NCBI RefSeq assembly: GCF_018252635.1 | Contig: NZ_JAGTXM010000006.1 | Span: 434,001 to 498,000, forward strand | From: Citrobacter amalonaticus | Lineage (GTDB): Bacteria; Pseudomonadota; Gammaproteobacteria; Enterobacterales; Enterobacteriaceae | DNA: 64,000 bases | Direction: 5' to 3' | In this document: positions 28,794 through 37,605 of the stretch, one piece after another | How positions within the stretch are numbered: position 1 is the first letter of the stretch | Layout of the letters: the number at the start of each line of letters is the position of its first letter | The notes under the pieces: generated by a model | Database searches by the model: none | What the model was told of the DNA's origin: nothing | What the model saw: the letters and a program-made list of their open reading frames with translations, nothing else | Position numbers and translations under genes: made by a program

Positions 28794-29305
28794 TTCAAAG
28801 TCTCACATTCAAAACACGATATAAAAACAGCGATCTCCACTCTATTTAATGGTGAGTGTGATTTAACAGTTGTTAATAAAAATGGATGTCAACATTAATA
28901 ATACGTTCAGAGCATCCTGATTGAGAATTACCTTAATTCGTGAGGCGAACTATCCACTAATGGCAGTCGAATAATCTTGACTTGGATCACATTTGAATTT
29001 AATAAGTAAAGAGGTGTTTCGAGTTATAGTTGGATTATTTTAATGTAAACATTAATAACCCATGCGGCGTAAGGCATCGTCAGGAAAAATATAGTTATGA
29101 AGAGGCGCAAATATTTTTCATGCTCGGTTCAAATAATGGATTTCTTACATTAATAAAGATTGCACTGCTTATAAGCGTTTGGCGCCTTTTGTTATGAAGA
29201 TGCTGTTGCTGTTACGCACTGAAAAACTCCTTGCACCAGCTCGGTACAGGCGGTTACACTAAATATCGATATTTTGAAATGTAATTTATTGTTTTATAAG
29301 TAATT
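28794..29305. other. AT-rich gene-free stretch upstream of thiM
   Basis: About 510 bases with no supportable gene. In E. coli rcnR and rcnA occupy this interval beside thiM; nothing like them remains. It contains a CRP-like half-site (28976-28991) and a short palindrome TAATGTAAACATTA near 29041. It presumably carries the promoters for the autotransporter gene and for thiM. Confidence 0.5.
28976..28991 (-). promoter_or_regulatory. possible CRP-binding site upstream of the autotransporter
   Basis: On the minus strand the sequence reads TGTGATCCAAGTCAAG, with AAA before it. The left half is a perfect CRP half-site and the right half keeps TCA. It lies about 180 bases before the start codon. 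The distance leaves its target unclear. Confidence 0.35.
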
Positions 29306-29388
29306 TGACTCGGGGTGCCCCTTTTCACGAAGGGCTGAGAAATACCCGTACCACCTGATCTGGATAATGCCAGCGTAGGGAAGTCAGA
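29306..29388 (+). ncRNA. TPP (THI-box) riboswitch
   Basis: The leader carries the thi-box: GACTCGGGGTGCCC at 29307, the core CTGAGAAATACCCG (29335-29348) and ACCTGATCTGGATAATGCCAG (about 29353-29372), then the closing arm CGTAGGGAAGTC. It should bind thiamine pyrophosphate and sequester the thiM ribosome site AGGAG, about 30 bases downstream, lowering thiMD expression when thiamine is plentiful. Confidence 0.95.
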
Positions 29389-29429
29389 CACTGCTCGTGT
29401 CCCTTCTTCACGCGGGCAGGAGCGTAGAT

Positions 29430-30218
29430 ATGCAACCTGACCTGCTCAGTCGCAACCTTGCGGCGCGTACTCTGAAACATTTTCGAACCCTTTCTCCGTT
29501 AACCCACTGTATGACGAATGACGTTGTTCAGGGTTTTACCGCCAATACGTTGCTGGCGCTGGGCGCGTCCCCGGCAATGGTGATAGAACCTGAAGAAGCC
29601 CGGCAATTTGCTGCCATTGCCGGCGCGTTACTCATCAACGTCGGTACGCTAACCCAGCCCCGGGCGCAGGCAATGCGCGCGGCGGTTGAGCAAGCGAACA
29701 GCGCCAAAACGCCCTGGACGCTGGACCCTGTTGCCGTGGGGGCGCTCGAGTACCGCCGCCGTTTTTGTGTTGAACTTCTTGCCTTAAATCCGGCCGCTAT
29801 TCGCGGTAACGCCTCCGAGATCCTGGCATTAGCCGGTGAAAGCGCCGGGGGACGTGGAGTGGATGCCACTGATGCGGTCGCAACGGCCCTGCCAGCGGCA
29901 AAGATTCTGGCACGTCAGACTGACGCTATTGTGGTGGTCACCGGCGAAGTGGATTACATCACGGATGGCGCACGCACTCTTCGTGTCACCGGAGGCGATC
30001 CGCTAATGACGAAAGTTGTTGGCACTGGCTGCGCGCTTTCAGCAGTCGTCGCCGCCAGCAGCGCATTAACCGGAAACCGGCTGGAAAATGTGGCATCAGC
30101 CTGTTCATGGATGAAACAAGCGGGAGAACGCGCTACGCAAATTAGTCACGGACCTGGCAGTTTTATGCCGGCGTTTCTCGACGCGCTCTACACCCTGGAT
30201 ACGGAGGTCGCAGCATGA
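29430..30218 (+). CDS. thiM: hydroxyethylthiazole kinase
   Basis: A 262-residue ribokinase-like enzyme that phosphorylates hydroxyethylthiazole in thiamine salvage. Motifs include [25 protein letters not shown] near residues 26-50, TLDPVAVGA and [12 protein letters not shown]. The ATG at 29430 has AGGAG at good spacing and gives the E. coli length. It lies behind the TPP riboswitch and overlaps thiD by four bases (ATGA). Confidence 0.96.
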   Translation: MQPDLLSRNLAARTLKHFRTLSPLTHCMTNDVVQGFTANTLLALGASPAMVIEPEEARQFAAIAGALLINVGTLTQPRAQAMRAAVEQANSAKTPWTLDPVAVGALEYRRRFCVELLALNPAAIRGNASEILALAGESAGGRGVDATDAVATALPAAKILARQTDAIVVVTGEVDYITDGARTLRVTGGDPLMTKVVGTGCALSAVVAASSALTGNRLENVASACSWMKQAGERATQISHGPGSFMPAFLDALYTLDTEVAA

Positions 30219-31015
30219 AGCGGATTAACGCCCTGACCATTGCCGGTACCGATCCCAGCGGCGGCGCTGGTATTCAGGCCGATCTGAAAACTTTCTCGGC
30301 GCTCGGCGCTTACGGCTGTTCGGTGATTACCGCGCTGGTGGCGCAGAATACGCGTGGCGTGCAGTCGGTATATCGCATTGCGCCGGATTTTGTCGCCGCG
30401 CAGCTCGATTCGGTGTTCAGCGATGTGCGCATTGACACCACCAAAATCGGCATGCTGGCGGAAACCGATATCGTCGAGGCGGTAGCGGAGCGACTGGAAC
30501 GCCATCAGGTACAGAATGTGGTGCTCGACACGGTGATGTTGGCGAAAAGCGGCGATCCGTTGTTGTCGTCCTCCGCCGTTGAAACCTTGCGCAATCGACT
30601 GCTGCCACAGGTTTCTCTGATTACGCCCAACCTGCCTGAAGCGGCGGCGCTGCTGGATTGCCCGCACGCGCGGACGGAAAAAGAGATGCTGGAACAGGGA
30701 CGGGCGCTGCTGGCGATGGGCTGTGGTGCCGTGTTGATGAAAGGTGGTCATCTGGACGATGCGCAAAGCCCTGACTGGCTCTTTACCGCGACCGGCGAGC
30801 AGCGTTTTACCGCACCGCGGGTGATGACCAAAAACACCCACGGCACCGGTTGCACGCTCTCTGCGGCGCTGGCCGCGCTGCGTCCACGGCATACTGACTG
30901 GGCCAAAACGGTGCAGGAGGCGAAAATCTGGCTGTCGGCGGCGCTGGCACAGGCGGATACCCTGGAGGTCGGGCACGGCATTGGGCCGGTTCATCATTTC
31001 CACGCGTACTGGTAG
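30215..31015 (+). CDS. thiD: hydroxymethylpyrimidine/phosphomethylpyrimidine kinase
   Basis: A 266-residue kinase that performs both phosphorylations of hydroxymethylpyrimidine in thiamine synthesis. [24 protein letters not shown] (about 10-33), [13 protein letters not shown] and the anion-hole motif [12 protein letters not shown] are present. It is translationally coupled to thiM. Confidence 0.97.
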   Translation: MKRINALTIAGTDPSGGAGIQADLKTFSALGAYGCSVITALVAQNTRGVQSVYRIAPDFVAAQLDSVFSDVRIDTTKIGMLAETDIVEAVAERLERHQVQNVVLDTVMLAKSGDPLLSSSAVETLRNRLLPQVSLITPNLPEAAALLDCPHARTEKEMLEQGRALLAMGCGAVLMKGGHLDDAQSPDWLFTATGEQRFTAPRVMTKNTHGTGCTLSAALAALRPRHTDWAKTVQEAKIWLSAALAQADTLEVGHGIGPVHHFHAYW

Positions 31016-31056
31016 CGTATATACTGGCAGCAGACTGGCTGTCAGGAAAAAGACTC

Positions 31057-31803
31057 ATGGAACAAGCGCATACCCAGCTTATCGCGCAACTGAACGAACG
31101 TATTTCAGCGGTGGATAATACGCCGCTCTATATTAAGTTTGCCGAAACGGTGAAAAATGCCGTGCGCAGTGGTGTGCTTGCACATGGCAACATTTTGCCC
31201 GGCGAGCGCGATCTCAGCCAGTTGACCGGCGTTTCACGCATTACGGTACGTAAAGCGATGCAGGCGCTGGAAGAAGAGGGCGTCGTGACGCGAGCGCGTG
31301 GCTACGGCACGCAAATCAACAACATCTTTGAATATTCGTTAAAAGAGGCGCGTGGATTTTCTCAGCAGGTGGTCTTGCGGGGGAAAAAACCGGACACCTT
31401 ATGGGTCAACAAGCGGGTCGTTAAGTGTCCGGAAGAGGTGGCGCAACAGCTGGCGATTGCCGCCGACAGTGACGTATTTCTGCTTAAGCGCATCCGCTAC
31501 GTTGATGAGGATGCGGTTTCTATCGAAGAGTCGTGGGTACCTGCACATCTTATTCATGATGCCGATGAGATTGGCATTTCGCTGTACGACTATTTCCGCA
31601 GTCAGCACATCCATCCCCAGCGCACCCGCTCGCGGGTAAGTGCCACAATGCCGGATGCCGAGTTCCAGTCGCATATCCAGATGGACAGCAAAGTGCCGGT
31701 GCTGGTGATCAAACAAGTGGCGCTTGACCAGCAGCAGCGGCCTATCGAGTACAGCATCAGCTATTGCCGAAGCGATTTATACGTCTTTGTGTGCGAGGAG
31801 TAA
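31057..31803 (+). CDS. yegW: GntR/HutC-family regulator YegW
   Basis: A 248-residue regulator with an N-terminal winged helix (IKFAETVKNAVRSG, ERDLSQLTGVSRITVRKAMQALEEEGVV) and a C-terminal UTRA ligand domain. It lies 41 bases after thiD and converges on yegV with a 27-base overlap. Adjacency suggests it controls yegTUV and responds to their substrate, which is unknown. Confidence 0.94.
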   Translation: MEQAHTQLIAQLNERISAVDNTPLYIKFAETVKNAVRSGVLAHGNILPGERDLSQLTGVSRITVRKAMQALEEEGVVTRARGYGTQINNIFEYSLKEARGFSQQVVLRGKKPDTLWVNKRVVKCPEEVAQQLAIAADSDVFLLKRIRYVDEDAVSIEESWVPAHLIHDADEIGISLYDYFRSQHIHPQRTRSRVSATMPDAEFQSHIQMDSKVPVLVIKQVALDQQQRPIEYSISYCRSDLYVFVCEE

Positions 31804-32742
31804 CTCCTCGCGAAACGGCGCGCAGTCGCCGCCGCGATGTCCAACTACCCACGATGCCACAGCGTTGCCGAGCAACACGGCATCCGCCAGCGACCAGCCC
31901 GACGCCAACCCGGCCAGCATGCCGCCCGCGTGGCTGTCACCGGCCCCGATCGTATCAACGACCGTGGTCGGGAAGGCCGGAACATGTCCCGAGGCATCCG
32001 GGCTGAAATACCACGCGCCTTCTTTGTCATGGCGAACGATTAATGGCGCAGCAAATTGCGCCACCCATTGTGCACCTAAGCTTTCCACATCCTGGCTCAA
32101 ACCAAACCGTTCCGCCGCGATTTCGGCTTCCTGACGATTGAGCGACACCAACGGGCGACAGGCCAGAATCCGTGACATCAGCGCATCAGGAATATCGCCG
32201 ATGCGCGGGCCAAAATCGATAAACGCCATCACGCGATCCAGACCTTCCAGCCACTGCACCAGCAGCTCGCCGCAGGGCGAAGACAGTTGATAACCCGAGA
32301 GATAAATCAGGCTGTCACGCGGGATGGTCAACTGAGACAGCCAGTCGGTATTCCATTGGTTCTCTACGCCGCTAAATGACATGAACGTGCGCTCACCATC
32401 CGGTTCGACCAGCGCCAGGCACCAGCCGTTATCAGCTTGGGCGGTCTCAATGAGGCTGTGTAATCCTTCTTTCGCCATCCGGTTACGAATGATCTCCGCC
32501 CACACGCCCTGGCCCAGCGGCAGGGCATTTCCGGCATCAATGCCCAGCCGTTTCAGTGCCACGGCGATATTCAGCGCACAGCCGCCGACGTTAACGCCTT
32601 GCTGTTTCAGCTCAATGTCACAACCGCGCCAGGGTAGGGCATAGGCATCAGCGATGACATCGATGACCGCCGCGCCGACAACCGTGACCGGCTGGCGAGT
32701 CGTTAAACCCGGTAACAGTTCGGCTAAACGTGAAGTGTTCAT
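31777..32742 (-). CDS. yegV: PfkB-family sugar/nucleoside kinase YegV
   Basis: A 321-residue ribokinase-family enzyme, same length as E. coli YegV. VNVGGCALNIAVALKRLG is the N-terminal PfkB motif and DTIGAGDSHAGGMLAG the C-terminal one, with the catalytic Asp in GAGD. It overlaps yegU by four bases. The substrate is unknown; a nucleoside or pentose freed by YegU would fit. Confidence 0.94.
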   Translation of the reverse strand: MNTSRLAELLPGLTTRQPVTVVGAAVIDVIADAYALPWRGCDIELKQQGVNVGGCALNIAVALKRLGIDAGNALPLGQGVWAEIIRNRMAKEGLHSLIETAQADNGWCLALVEPDGERTFMSFSGVENQWNTDWLSQLTIPRDSLIYLSGYQLSSPCGELLVQWLEGLDRVMAFIDFGPRIGDIPDALMSRILACRPLVSLNRQEAEIAAERFGLSQDVESLGAQWVAQFAAPLIVRHDKEGAWYFSPDASGHVPAFPTTVVDTIGAGDSHAGGMLAGLASGWSLADAVLLGNAVASWVVGHRGGDCAPFREELLLAHKDV

Positions 32743-33743
32743 GACGCCTCCCGACGTTGGCGCAGACCGGCAAGCGCCGTAGCATAGCGGCTGAAATCGA
32801 GCTGATTGACCGCATCCAGCGCCTGTTTCCATTCCGTATTGATGGCGCTTACTCCCCGCAATGCGCCGCATATGGCCGTTGCCATCGCCCCAATGGTATC
32901 GGTATCGCCGCCAAGATTGGCACACAAAATGGCGCAGCGATTGGGGTCCGTTTGCGCCAGTTCGACCATCGCGATGGCGCAGGCCACCGATTCGATCGTG
33001 CTGGTTCCGGCGCCGATCACCTGATACAACTGTTCGCTGGCTGCTTCGGCACCGTCCGCATTGCGCACAATTTTCAGCGCAATCTCCAGACGCGCACAGA
33101 GCGATGCGCTAAAGGTGGTGATCCGCTTCTGTTGGGCGTGCAATGCGATAGCGGGAAGCGAGTCAACAATCGCGGTCCAGGAGTCACCCTCGATCGCCCG
33201 TGAAATCGCCCATGCCACCACCACCGCACCGGCGATAGCCAGATCCGATTTATGCGTCGGGCTGGAGGCCAGCGCAACGTCATCAATAAACGCATCCAGG
33301 TCACGGGCGGGCAGCAGACATCCTAACGGCGATACGCGCATGGCCGCGCCGTTGGTGACGCCGTTATTTTCCAGTTCCGCCACCGGTTTCCCGTTGCGAA
33401 TCGCGTTCAGGGCGATTTTCGACGTCGGTCCGAGGACATTTTTATTGAAGGCGTCAAAGCGCAACGCCCACGCGAGAATATTACGTCCAATCAGATCCGG
33501 GTCGATCTCGCCGTCGCGCTCCAGCAGTGCATCCGCCAGACAGAGCGCCATTGAGGTATCGTCGGTAAATTCTGCGCGGCCAAAATAACAGGCCGCATTA
33601 TTGTCTTTTGGCCCCGGCAGAAAGCGGTCAATCCAGCCAAAGTGTGCTTTGACGCGGGTTCTTGGCCACAGTTCTGACGGCATACCCATCGCATCCCCTA
33701 ACGCCTGCCCGTAAAGAGCACCGAGAATACGTTCTGCTTTCAT
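32739..33743 (-). CDS. yegU: ADP-ribosylglycohydrolase-family protein YegU
   Basis: A 334-residue protein of the ADP-ribosyl-glycohydrolase (DraG) fold. Metal-binding acidic clusters are visible: GDAMGMPSE near residue 17, TDDTSMAL near 61 and GGDTDTIGAMATAICGA near 282. This fold cleaves N-glycosidic bonds of ADP-ribose or related compounds. It overlaps yegV and yegT by four bases each, so the three are translationally coupled. Confidence 0.93.
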   Translation of the reverse strand: MKAERILGALYGQALGDAMGMPSELWPRTRVKAHFGWIDRFLPGPKDNNAACYFGRAEFTDDTSMALCLADALLERDGEIDPDLIGRNILAWALRFDAFNKNVLGPTSKIALNAIRNGKPVAELENNGVTNGAAMRVSPLGCLLPARDLDAFIDDVALASSPTHKSDLAIAGAVVVAWAISRAIEGDSWTAIVDSLPAIALHAQQKRITTFSASLCARLEIALKIVRNADGAEAASEQLYQVIGAGTSTIESVACAIAMVELAQTDPNRCAILCANLGGDTDTIGAMATAICGALRGVSAINTEWKQALDAVNQLDFSRYATALAGLRQRREAS

Positions 33744-35011
33744 TTTACTTCCCCTTGTGTCAACGCAGTCTCGCGAACCTCAATAGCGGTAATGTCTTTA
33801 TCCGATTCGCGAAAGAAAATCATAAATAGTACGGCTATCACGGCGATCATCACCGCCCCGAATGTCCACATGCCAGCCCAGTTAAAGGTCAGGCCATTGA
33901 CCGGCTCCGGATAAGCAAACATTTTTTCCATCATCACGCCGCCGAGGCGGTAGCCCAGCAGGCTGCCGAAACCCTGACAGCAGAGTGTAATCAACCCCTG
34001 TGCGGCGGTACGCATATGTACTGGCGCTTTTTTATCGACGTAGATATAGGCCGTGACGTAGTAGAAGTCATAGCTCACGCCGTGCAGCAATATACCGAGG
34101 AACAGCAGGGCATAAGTGAAGTATTCGTCTGCGCCGCCGTAGATGAAAAAGCCGTAGCGGATCGCGGCAGTGATAAGACCAAGCAGCAATACCTTTTTGA
34201 TACCAAAGCGTTTCGTAAAGAAGGGCAGCGCCAGCATAAAGAAGATTTCGGAGAACTGGCCGAGGGTCATCCAGCCGGTGGCGTTTTTCATCCCAACTTC
34301 GGTCAGATACCCATTGGCGAAGATGTAATAGAACGCCAGCGGCATCGCGAACAGGAACGAGCAGAAGAAAAAGACGAGAAAGTTTTTATCACGTAGCAGG
34401 ATAATCGCGTCCAGCCCCAGCATGACTTTGACATCCATCTTGCCGGTGCTTTTCGGCGGGGTATCCGGCAGGAAGAAGGCAAACACGCCTAACAGGGCGG
34501 AACTACCTGCGGTTATCAGAAGCGGAATATTAGTTGGCGAGATATCGCTGTAGCCCAACATCTGCGGCAGGAATCCGCAGGCGAGACCAGAGGCGATCCA
34601 GCCGATAGTGCCCATCACGCGGATGCGCGGGAAGTCACGTTCCACGTCCGGCACGTTGGCAAAAGCGATGCTGTTGGTCAGCGCAATGGTGGGCATATAG
34701 GTGAGCGAGTAGGCCAGCAGCAGCGGGAAGAATCCACCGAACGTCGTCTGCTGAGCGGCAAAATACATCAGCACCGCACCGGCGAACATCAGAACTGCCA
34801 GCACTTTCTGTGCCGAGAAGAAGCGGTCGGTCAGCGAGCCCACGAGGATCGGCGACAGAATCGCAGCGATCGCCGTACAGGCATAAGACCAGCCAATTTC
34901 ACCGGCGGTAAAACCACTTTTGCTCAACCAGAGCCAGAGCGGAACAAACCAGGCCCCCCAGATAAACCATTCAATGAACATCATGAACGACAGCTTCACT
35001 GTAGTTTTCAT
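33740..35011 (-). CDS. yegT: nucleoside:H+ symporter-family MFS permease YegT
   Basis: A 423-residue, 12-span permease of the nucleoside:proton symporter (NupG/XapB) group. MKTTVKLSFMMFIEWFIWGAWFVPL matches E. coli YegT; AAGGA lies 8 bases before this ATG, so the upstream ATG was not used. It heads the yegTUV operon, divergent from fbaB. The true substrate is unknown. Confidence 0.93.
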   Translation of the reverse strand: MKTTVKLSFMMFIEWFIWGAWFVPLWLWLSKSGFTAGEIGWSYACTAIAAILSPILVGSLTDRFFSAQKVLAVLMFAGAVLMYFAAQQTTFGGFFPLLLAYSLTYMPTIALTNSIAFANVPDVERDFPRIRVMGTIGWIASGLACGFLPQMLGYSDISPTNIPLLITAGSSALLGVFAFFLPDTPPKSTGKMDVKVMLGLDAIILLRDKNFLVFFFCSFLFAMPLAFYYIFANGYLTEVGMKNATGWMTLGQFSEIFFMLALPFFTKRFGIKKVLLLGLITAAIRYGFFIYGGADEYFTYALLFLGILLHGVSYDFYYVTAYIYVDKKAPVHMRTAAQGLITLCCQGFGSLLGYRLGGVMMEKMFAYPEPVNGLTFNWAGMWTFGAVMIAVIAVLFMIFFRESDKDITAIEVRETALTQGEVK

Positions 35012-35261
35012 CTTTAAATCCTTCATGACAGGTAAGGTACGTCATGACAGTACCACTTAATAATACCTTTTAAATACCTTTGAGGCGAAACCTTGACCTT
35101 CTTAACACTTTTCCGTCGGTGAATCGTGCCAGCGGATAACGCTGAAAAATCCCCGAAAGATGGAAAAAATGGCCGGTCGGTACCAGACTTATGGCTGCCC
35201 GCAAAACGCGGGTCAGGACAATCCACATTCCGACGCCTTCGGAACTTACGGGAGCATAACT

Positions 35262-36314
35262 ATGACTGATATTGCGCAGTTGCTTGGCAAAGACGCCGAC
35301 AGCCTCTTACAGCATCGTTGCATGACCATATCCTCTGACCAACTCTATCTGCCCGGACATGATTACGTCGACCGTGTGATGGTGGACAATAACCGTCCGC
35401 CTGCGGTACTGCGTAACATGCAGACGTTGTATAACACCGGGCGTCTGGGGGGAACGGGTTATCTGTCCATTTTACCGGTCGATCAGGGGGTGGAGCACTC
35501 GGCAGGTGCGTCGTTTGCCGCCAACCCGCTCTATTTCGACCCAAAAAACATCGTTGAACTGGCGATCGAAGCCGGATGTAACTGTGTGGCTTCAACCTAT
35601 GGCGTACTGGCTTCCGTCTCGCGCCGTTACGCGCATCGCATTCCGTTTCTGGTAAAGCTCAACCATAACGAAACCCTCAGCTATCCGAACACTTACGACC
35701 AGACGCTGTACGCCAGTGTGGAGCAGGCGTTCAATCTGGGGGCGGTGGCCGTAGGCGCAACCATCTACTTTGGTTCTGAAGAGTCACGTCGCCAGATTGA
35801 AGAGATTTCCGCTGCTTTTGAACGAGCGCATGAACTGGGCATGGTCACCGTGCTGTGGGCCTATCTGCGAAATTCCGCGTTTAAGAAAGATGGCGTCGAT
35901 TACCATGTCTCCGCCGACTTAACCGGGCAGGCGAACCATCTGGCGGCAACCATTGGCGCGGATATTGTCAAACAGAAAATGGCGGAAAATAACGGCGGAT
36001 ACAAGGCCGTAAATTATGGCTATACCGACGATCGCGTCTACAGCAAACTGACCACGGAGAACCCGATCGATCTGGTGCGCTATCAACTGGCAAACTGCTA
36101 TATGGGTCGTGCCGGGTTGATCAACTCCGGTGGTGCCGCGGGCGGCGAAACTGACCTGAGCGACGCGGTGCGCACGGCGGTCATCAACAAACGTGCGGGT
36201 GGAATGGGGTTGATCCTCGGACGTAAAGCCTTCAAAAAATCGATGGCTGACGGCGTGAAACTGATCAACGCCGTGCAGGATGTCTATCTCGATAACAAAG
36301 TGACGATTGCTTAA
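35262..36314 (+). CDS. fbaB: class I fructose-bisphosphate aldolase
   Basis: A 350-residue DhnA-type class I aldolase forming a Schiff base with its substrate in glycolysis/gluconeogenesis. [39 protein letters not shown] and [16 protein letters not shown] are conserved blocks. The start [16 protein letters not shown] matches E. coli; CGGGAGC precedes it. Its last four bases overlap convergent yegS. In K-12 the gat operon follows here; it is absent. Confidence 0.97.
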   Translation: MTDIAQLLGKDADSLLQHRCMTISSDQLYLPGHDYVDRVMVDNNRPPAVLRNMQTLYNTGRLGGTGYLSILPVDQGVEHSAGASFAANPLYFDPKNIVELAIEAGCNCVASTYGVLASVSRRYAHRIPFLVKLNHNETLSYPNTYDQTLYASVEQAFNLGAVAVGATIYFGSEESRRQIEEISAAFERAHELGMVTVLWAYLRNSAFKKDGVDYHVSADLTGQANHLAATIGADIVKQKMAENNGGYKAVNYGYTDDRVYSKLTTENPIDLVRYQLANCYMGRAGLINSGGAAGGETDLSDAVRTAVINKRAGGMGLILGRKAFKKSMADGVKLINAVQDVYLDNKVTIA

Positions 36315-37210
36315 CGCAATAGCGGACAGTCCGGTGGCAGTCGACACCGTAACGCGGCGGGCAGGATTTCGATATGAAACTCCTGTCCGCTCAACGGTTC
36401 GCCATCGAGATTAAAGGTAATGTCATGCGGTGCCTGGATTTCAAACCAGGCCGAAGCACCGTCGATGATATTGGGGTTTTCCTCCTGCGGTTTCAGGGTG
36501 GAAAACAGCGCGGGCAGAATCTCTTCCCCGGTGAAAATTCGCAGTTGCAGTAAACCGTCGTTGATCAACGCATTCGGACACAACTGCTGACCGCCACCGG
36601 CCTGACGTCCATTACCGATCCCAATCACCAGCGCATCACCCTGCCAGTGGAAATTTTCACCACGAATTTCACAGCGATCCGGTTTCAGGGTATCCATGCG
36701 CATCAGGCCATGAATGATGTATGACACGCCGCCCAGCGCCGCTTTCAGTTTTTCCGGCGTCTCGGTGGTGATACGCGTACCAAAACCGCCGGTCGCCATA
36801 TTGATAAAACAGGTCTTATCGTTGACCTGCGCCATATCAATCTCAATGGCGTTACCGACAATCGCCAGCTTCAGCGCTTTATCTAACTCTTCGGGGATCC
36901 CGACGCTGGTGGCAAAGTCATTGGCGGTACCCAGTGGCAGAATACCCAGCGCCGGAATATGGGGGCCCTCGCACTGAATCAGCGCCGTCGACACTTCATT
37001 AATGGTGCCGTCGCCGCCGCCGGCGATCACCGTTTTAACGCCCAGACGGCGGGCCTCTTCGACATAGCGCCCGGCATCGCCTTTTTCCCAGGTGACGCGA
37101 ACGTGGATCTCTACCCCTTCGTCGCGGAGCAGCCCAATGGCGTCACGCAGCACGGGGTTATCAGCACTTTTACCATTCAGAATCAATACGCTTGAGGGGA
37201 AATGATCCAT
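36311..37210 (-). CDS. yegS: lipid kinase YegS
   Basis: A 299-residue cytoplasmic lipid kinase of the diacylglycerol kinase catalytic family; E. coli YegS phosphorylates phosphatidylglycerol in vitro. GGGDGT is at 64-69 followed by INEV, and [14 protein letters not shown] is the second nucleotide-binding motif. Length is identical to E. coli. The start codon is nearly adjacent to AAGGA, an unusually short spacing. Confidence 0.95.
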   Translation of the reverse strand: MDHFPSSVLILNGKSADNPVLRDAIGLLRDEGVEIHVRVTWEKGDAGRYVEEARRLGVKTVIAGGGDGTINEVSTALIQCEGPHIPALGILPLGTANDFATSVGIPEELDKALKLAIVGNAIEIDMAQVNDKTCFINMATGGFGTRITTETPEKLKAALGGVSYIIHGLMRMDTLKPDRCEIRGENFHWQGDALVIGIGNGRQAGGGQQLCPNALINDGLLQLRIFTGEEILPALFSTLKPQEENPNIIDGASAWFEIQAPHDITFNLDGEPLSGQEFHIEILPAALRCRLPPDCPLLR

Positions 37211-37325
37211 TCCTTTTTTGCCTGTTTGTTTTTGAAAGCCCTGAAGAAAGTGTATAGCAGAAACGAAAAGGGGAGGTCAGAACAGGCTTAAAATACGCAC
37301 ACAATATACTATTTTTGCAAACTAA
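37211..37325. other. yegS upstream region
   Basis: About 115 bases with no gene, AT-rich, holding the presumed yegS promoter. Together with the ERIC-like element and cyaR it fills the 395-base space between yegS and trhP, where K-12 carries the ogrK phage remnant. Confidence 0.5.
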
Positions 37326-37425
37326 ATCGCGGTACAGGAAGGCGGCAAATGAACGAATCCCTGGGAGCATAGAATGACTATGTGACCAGGGTGAGTGAGT
37401 GCAGCCAACGCATCAGTACCGCGAT
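37326..37425. repeat. ERIC-like (IRU) palindromic element, diverged
   Basis: A 100-bp element bounded by perfect 10-bp inverted repeats ATCGCGGTAC (37326-37335) and GTACCGCGAT (37416-37425). The inside resembles the conserved ERIC core: GAATCCCTGGGAGC and GTGACCAGGGTGAGTGAG, then CAGCCAACGCA. It is shorter than the usual 127-bp element. It lies just beyond the cyaR terminator. Confidence 0.6.
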
Positions 37426-37433
37426 TAGGCCGC

Positions 37434-37520
37434 AAAAAAATAAGCCTGCGTAAGGGAGATTACGCAGGCTAAGGAGGTGGTTCCTGGTACAGCTAGCATT
37501 TATGGGTTATGTTTTTCAGC
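37434..37520 (-). ncRNA. cyaR: CyaR small regulatory RNA
   Basis: An 87-base segment whose minus strand starts GCTGAAAAACATAACCC and contains the CyaR seed region TACCAGGAACCACCTCCTT. The stem GCCTGCGTAA/TTACGCAGGC closes it, ending in a T-run. E. coli CyaR is nearly identical and lies at the same spot downstream of yegQ on the same strand. It is an Hfq-dependent repressor of ompX, nadE, luxS and others. A -10 TATTAT sits seven bases before the 5' end. Confidence 0.95.
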
Positions 37521-37551
37521 GAAACGGATAATACCCTTAATGAACGAAGCG

Positions 37552-37573
37552 GTATGTGATCGGTTTCTAAGAT
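37552..37573 (-). promoter_or_regulatory. CRP site of the cyaR promoter
   Basis: TGTGA (37555-37559) with a weaker TCTAA half six bases on is centred about 42.5 bases upstream of the CyaR 5' end. That is the class II activator position, and E. coli cyaR is known to need cAMP-CRP. Confidence 0.65.
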
Positions 37574-37605
37574 TCATCCTGGCGTGAAAAAATAACCCTG
37601 ATTAA

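Noticed and set aside
29041-29300. Remnant of rcnR or rcnA upstream of thiM
   Set aside because: No frame gives residues resembling either protein, and no RcnR G-tract operator is visible.
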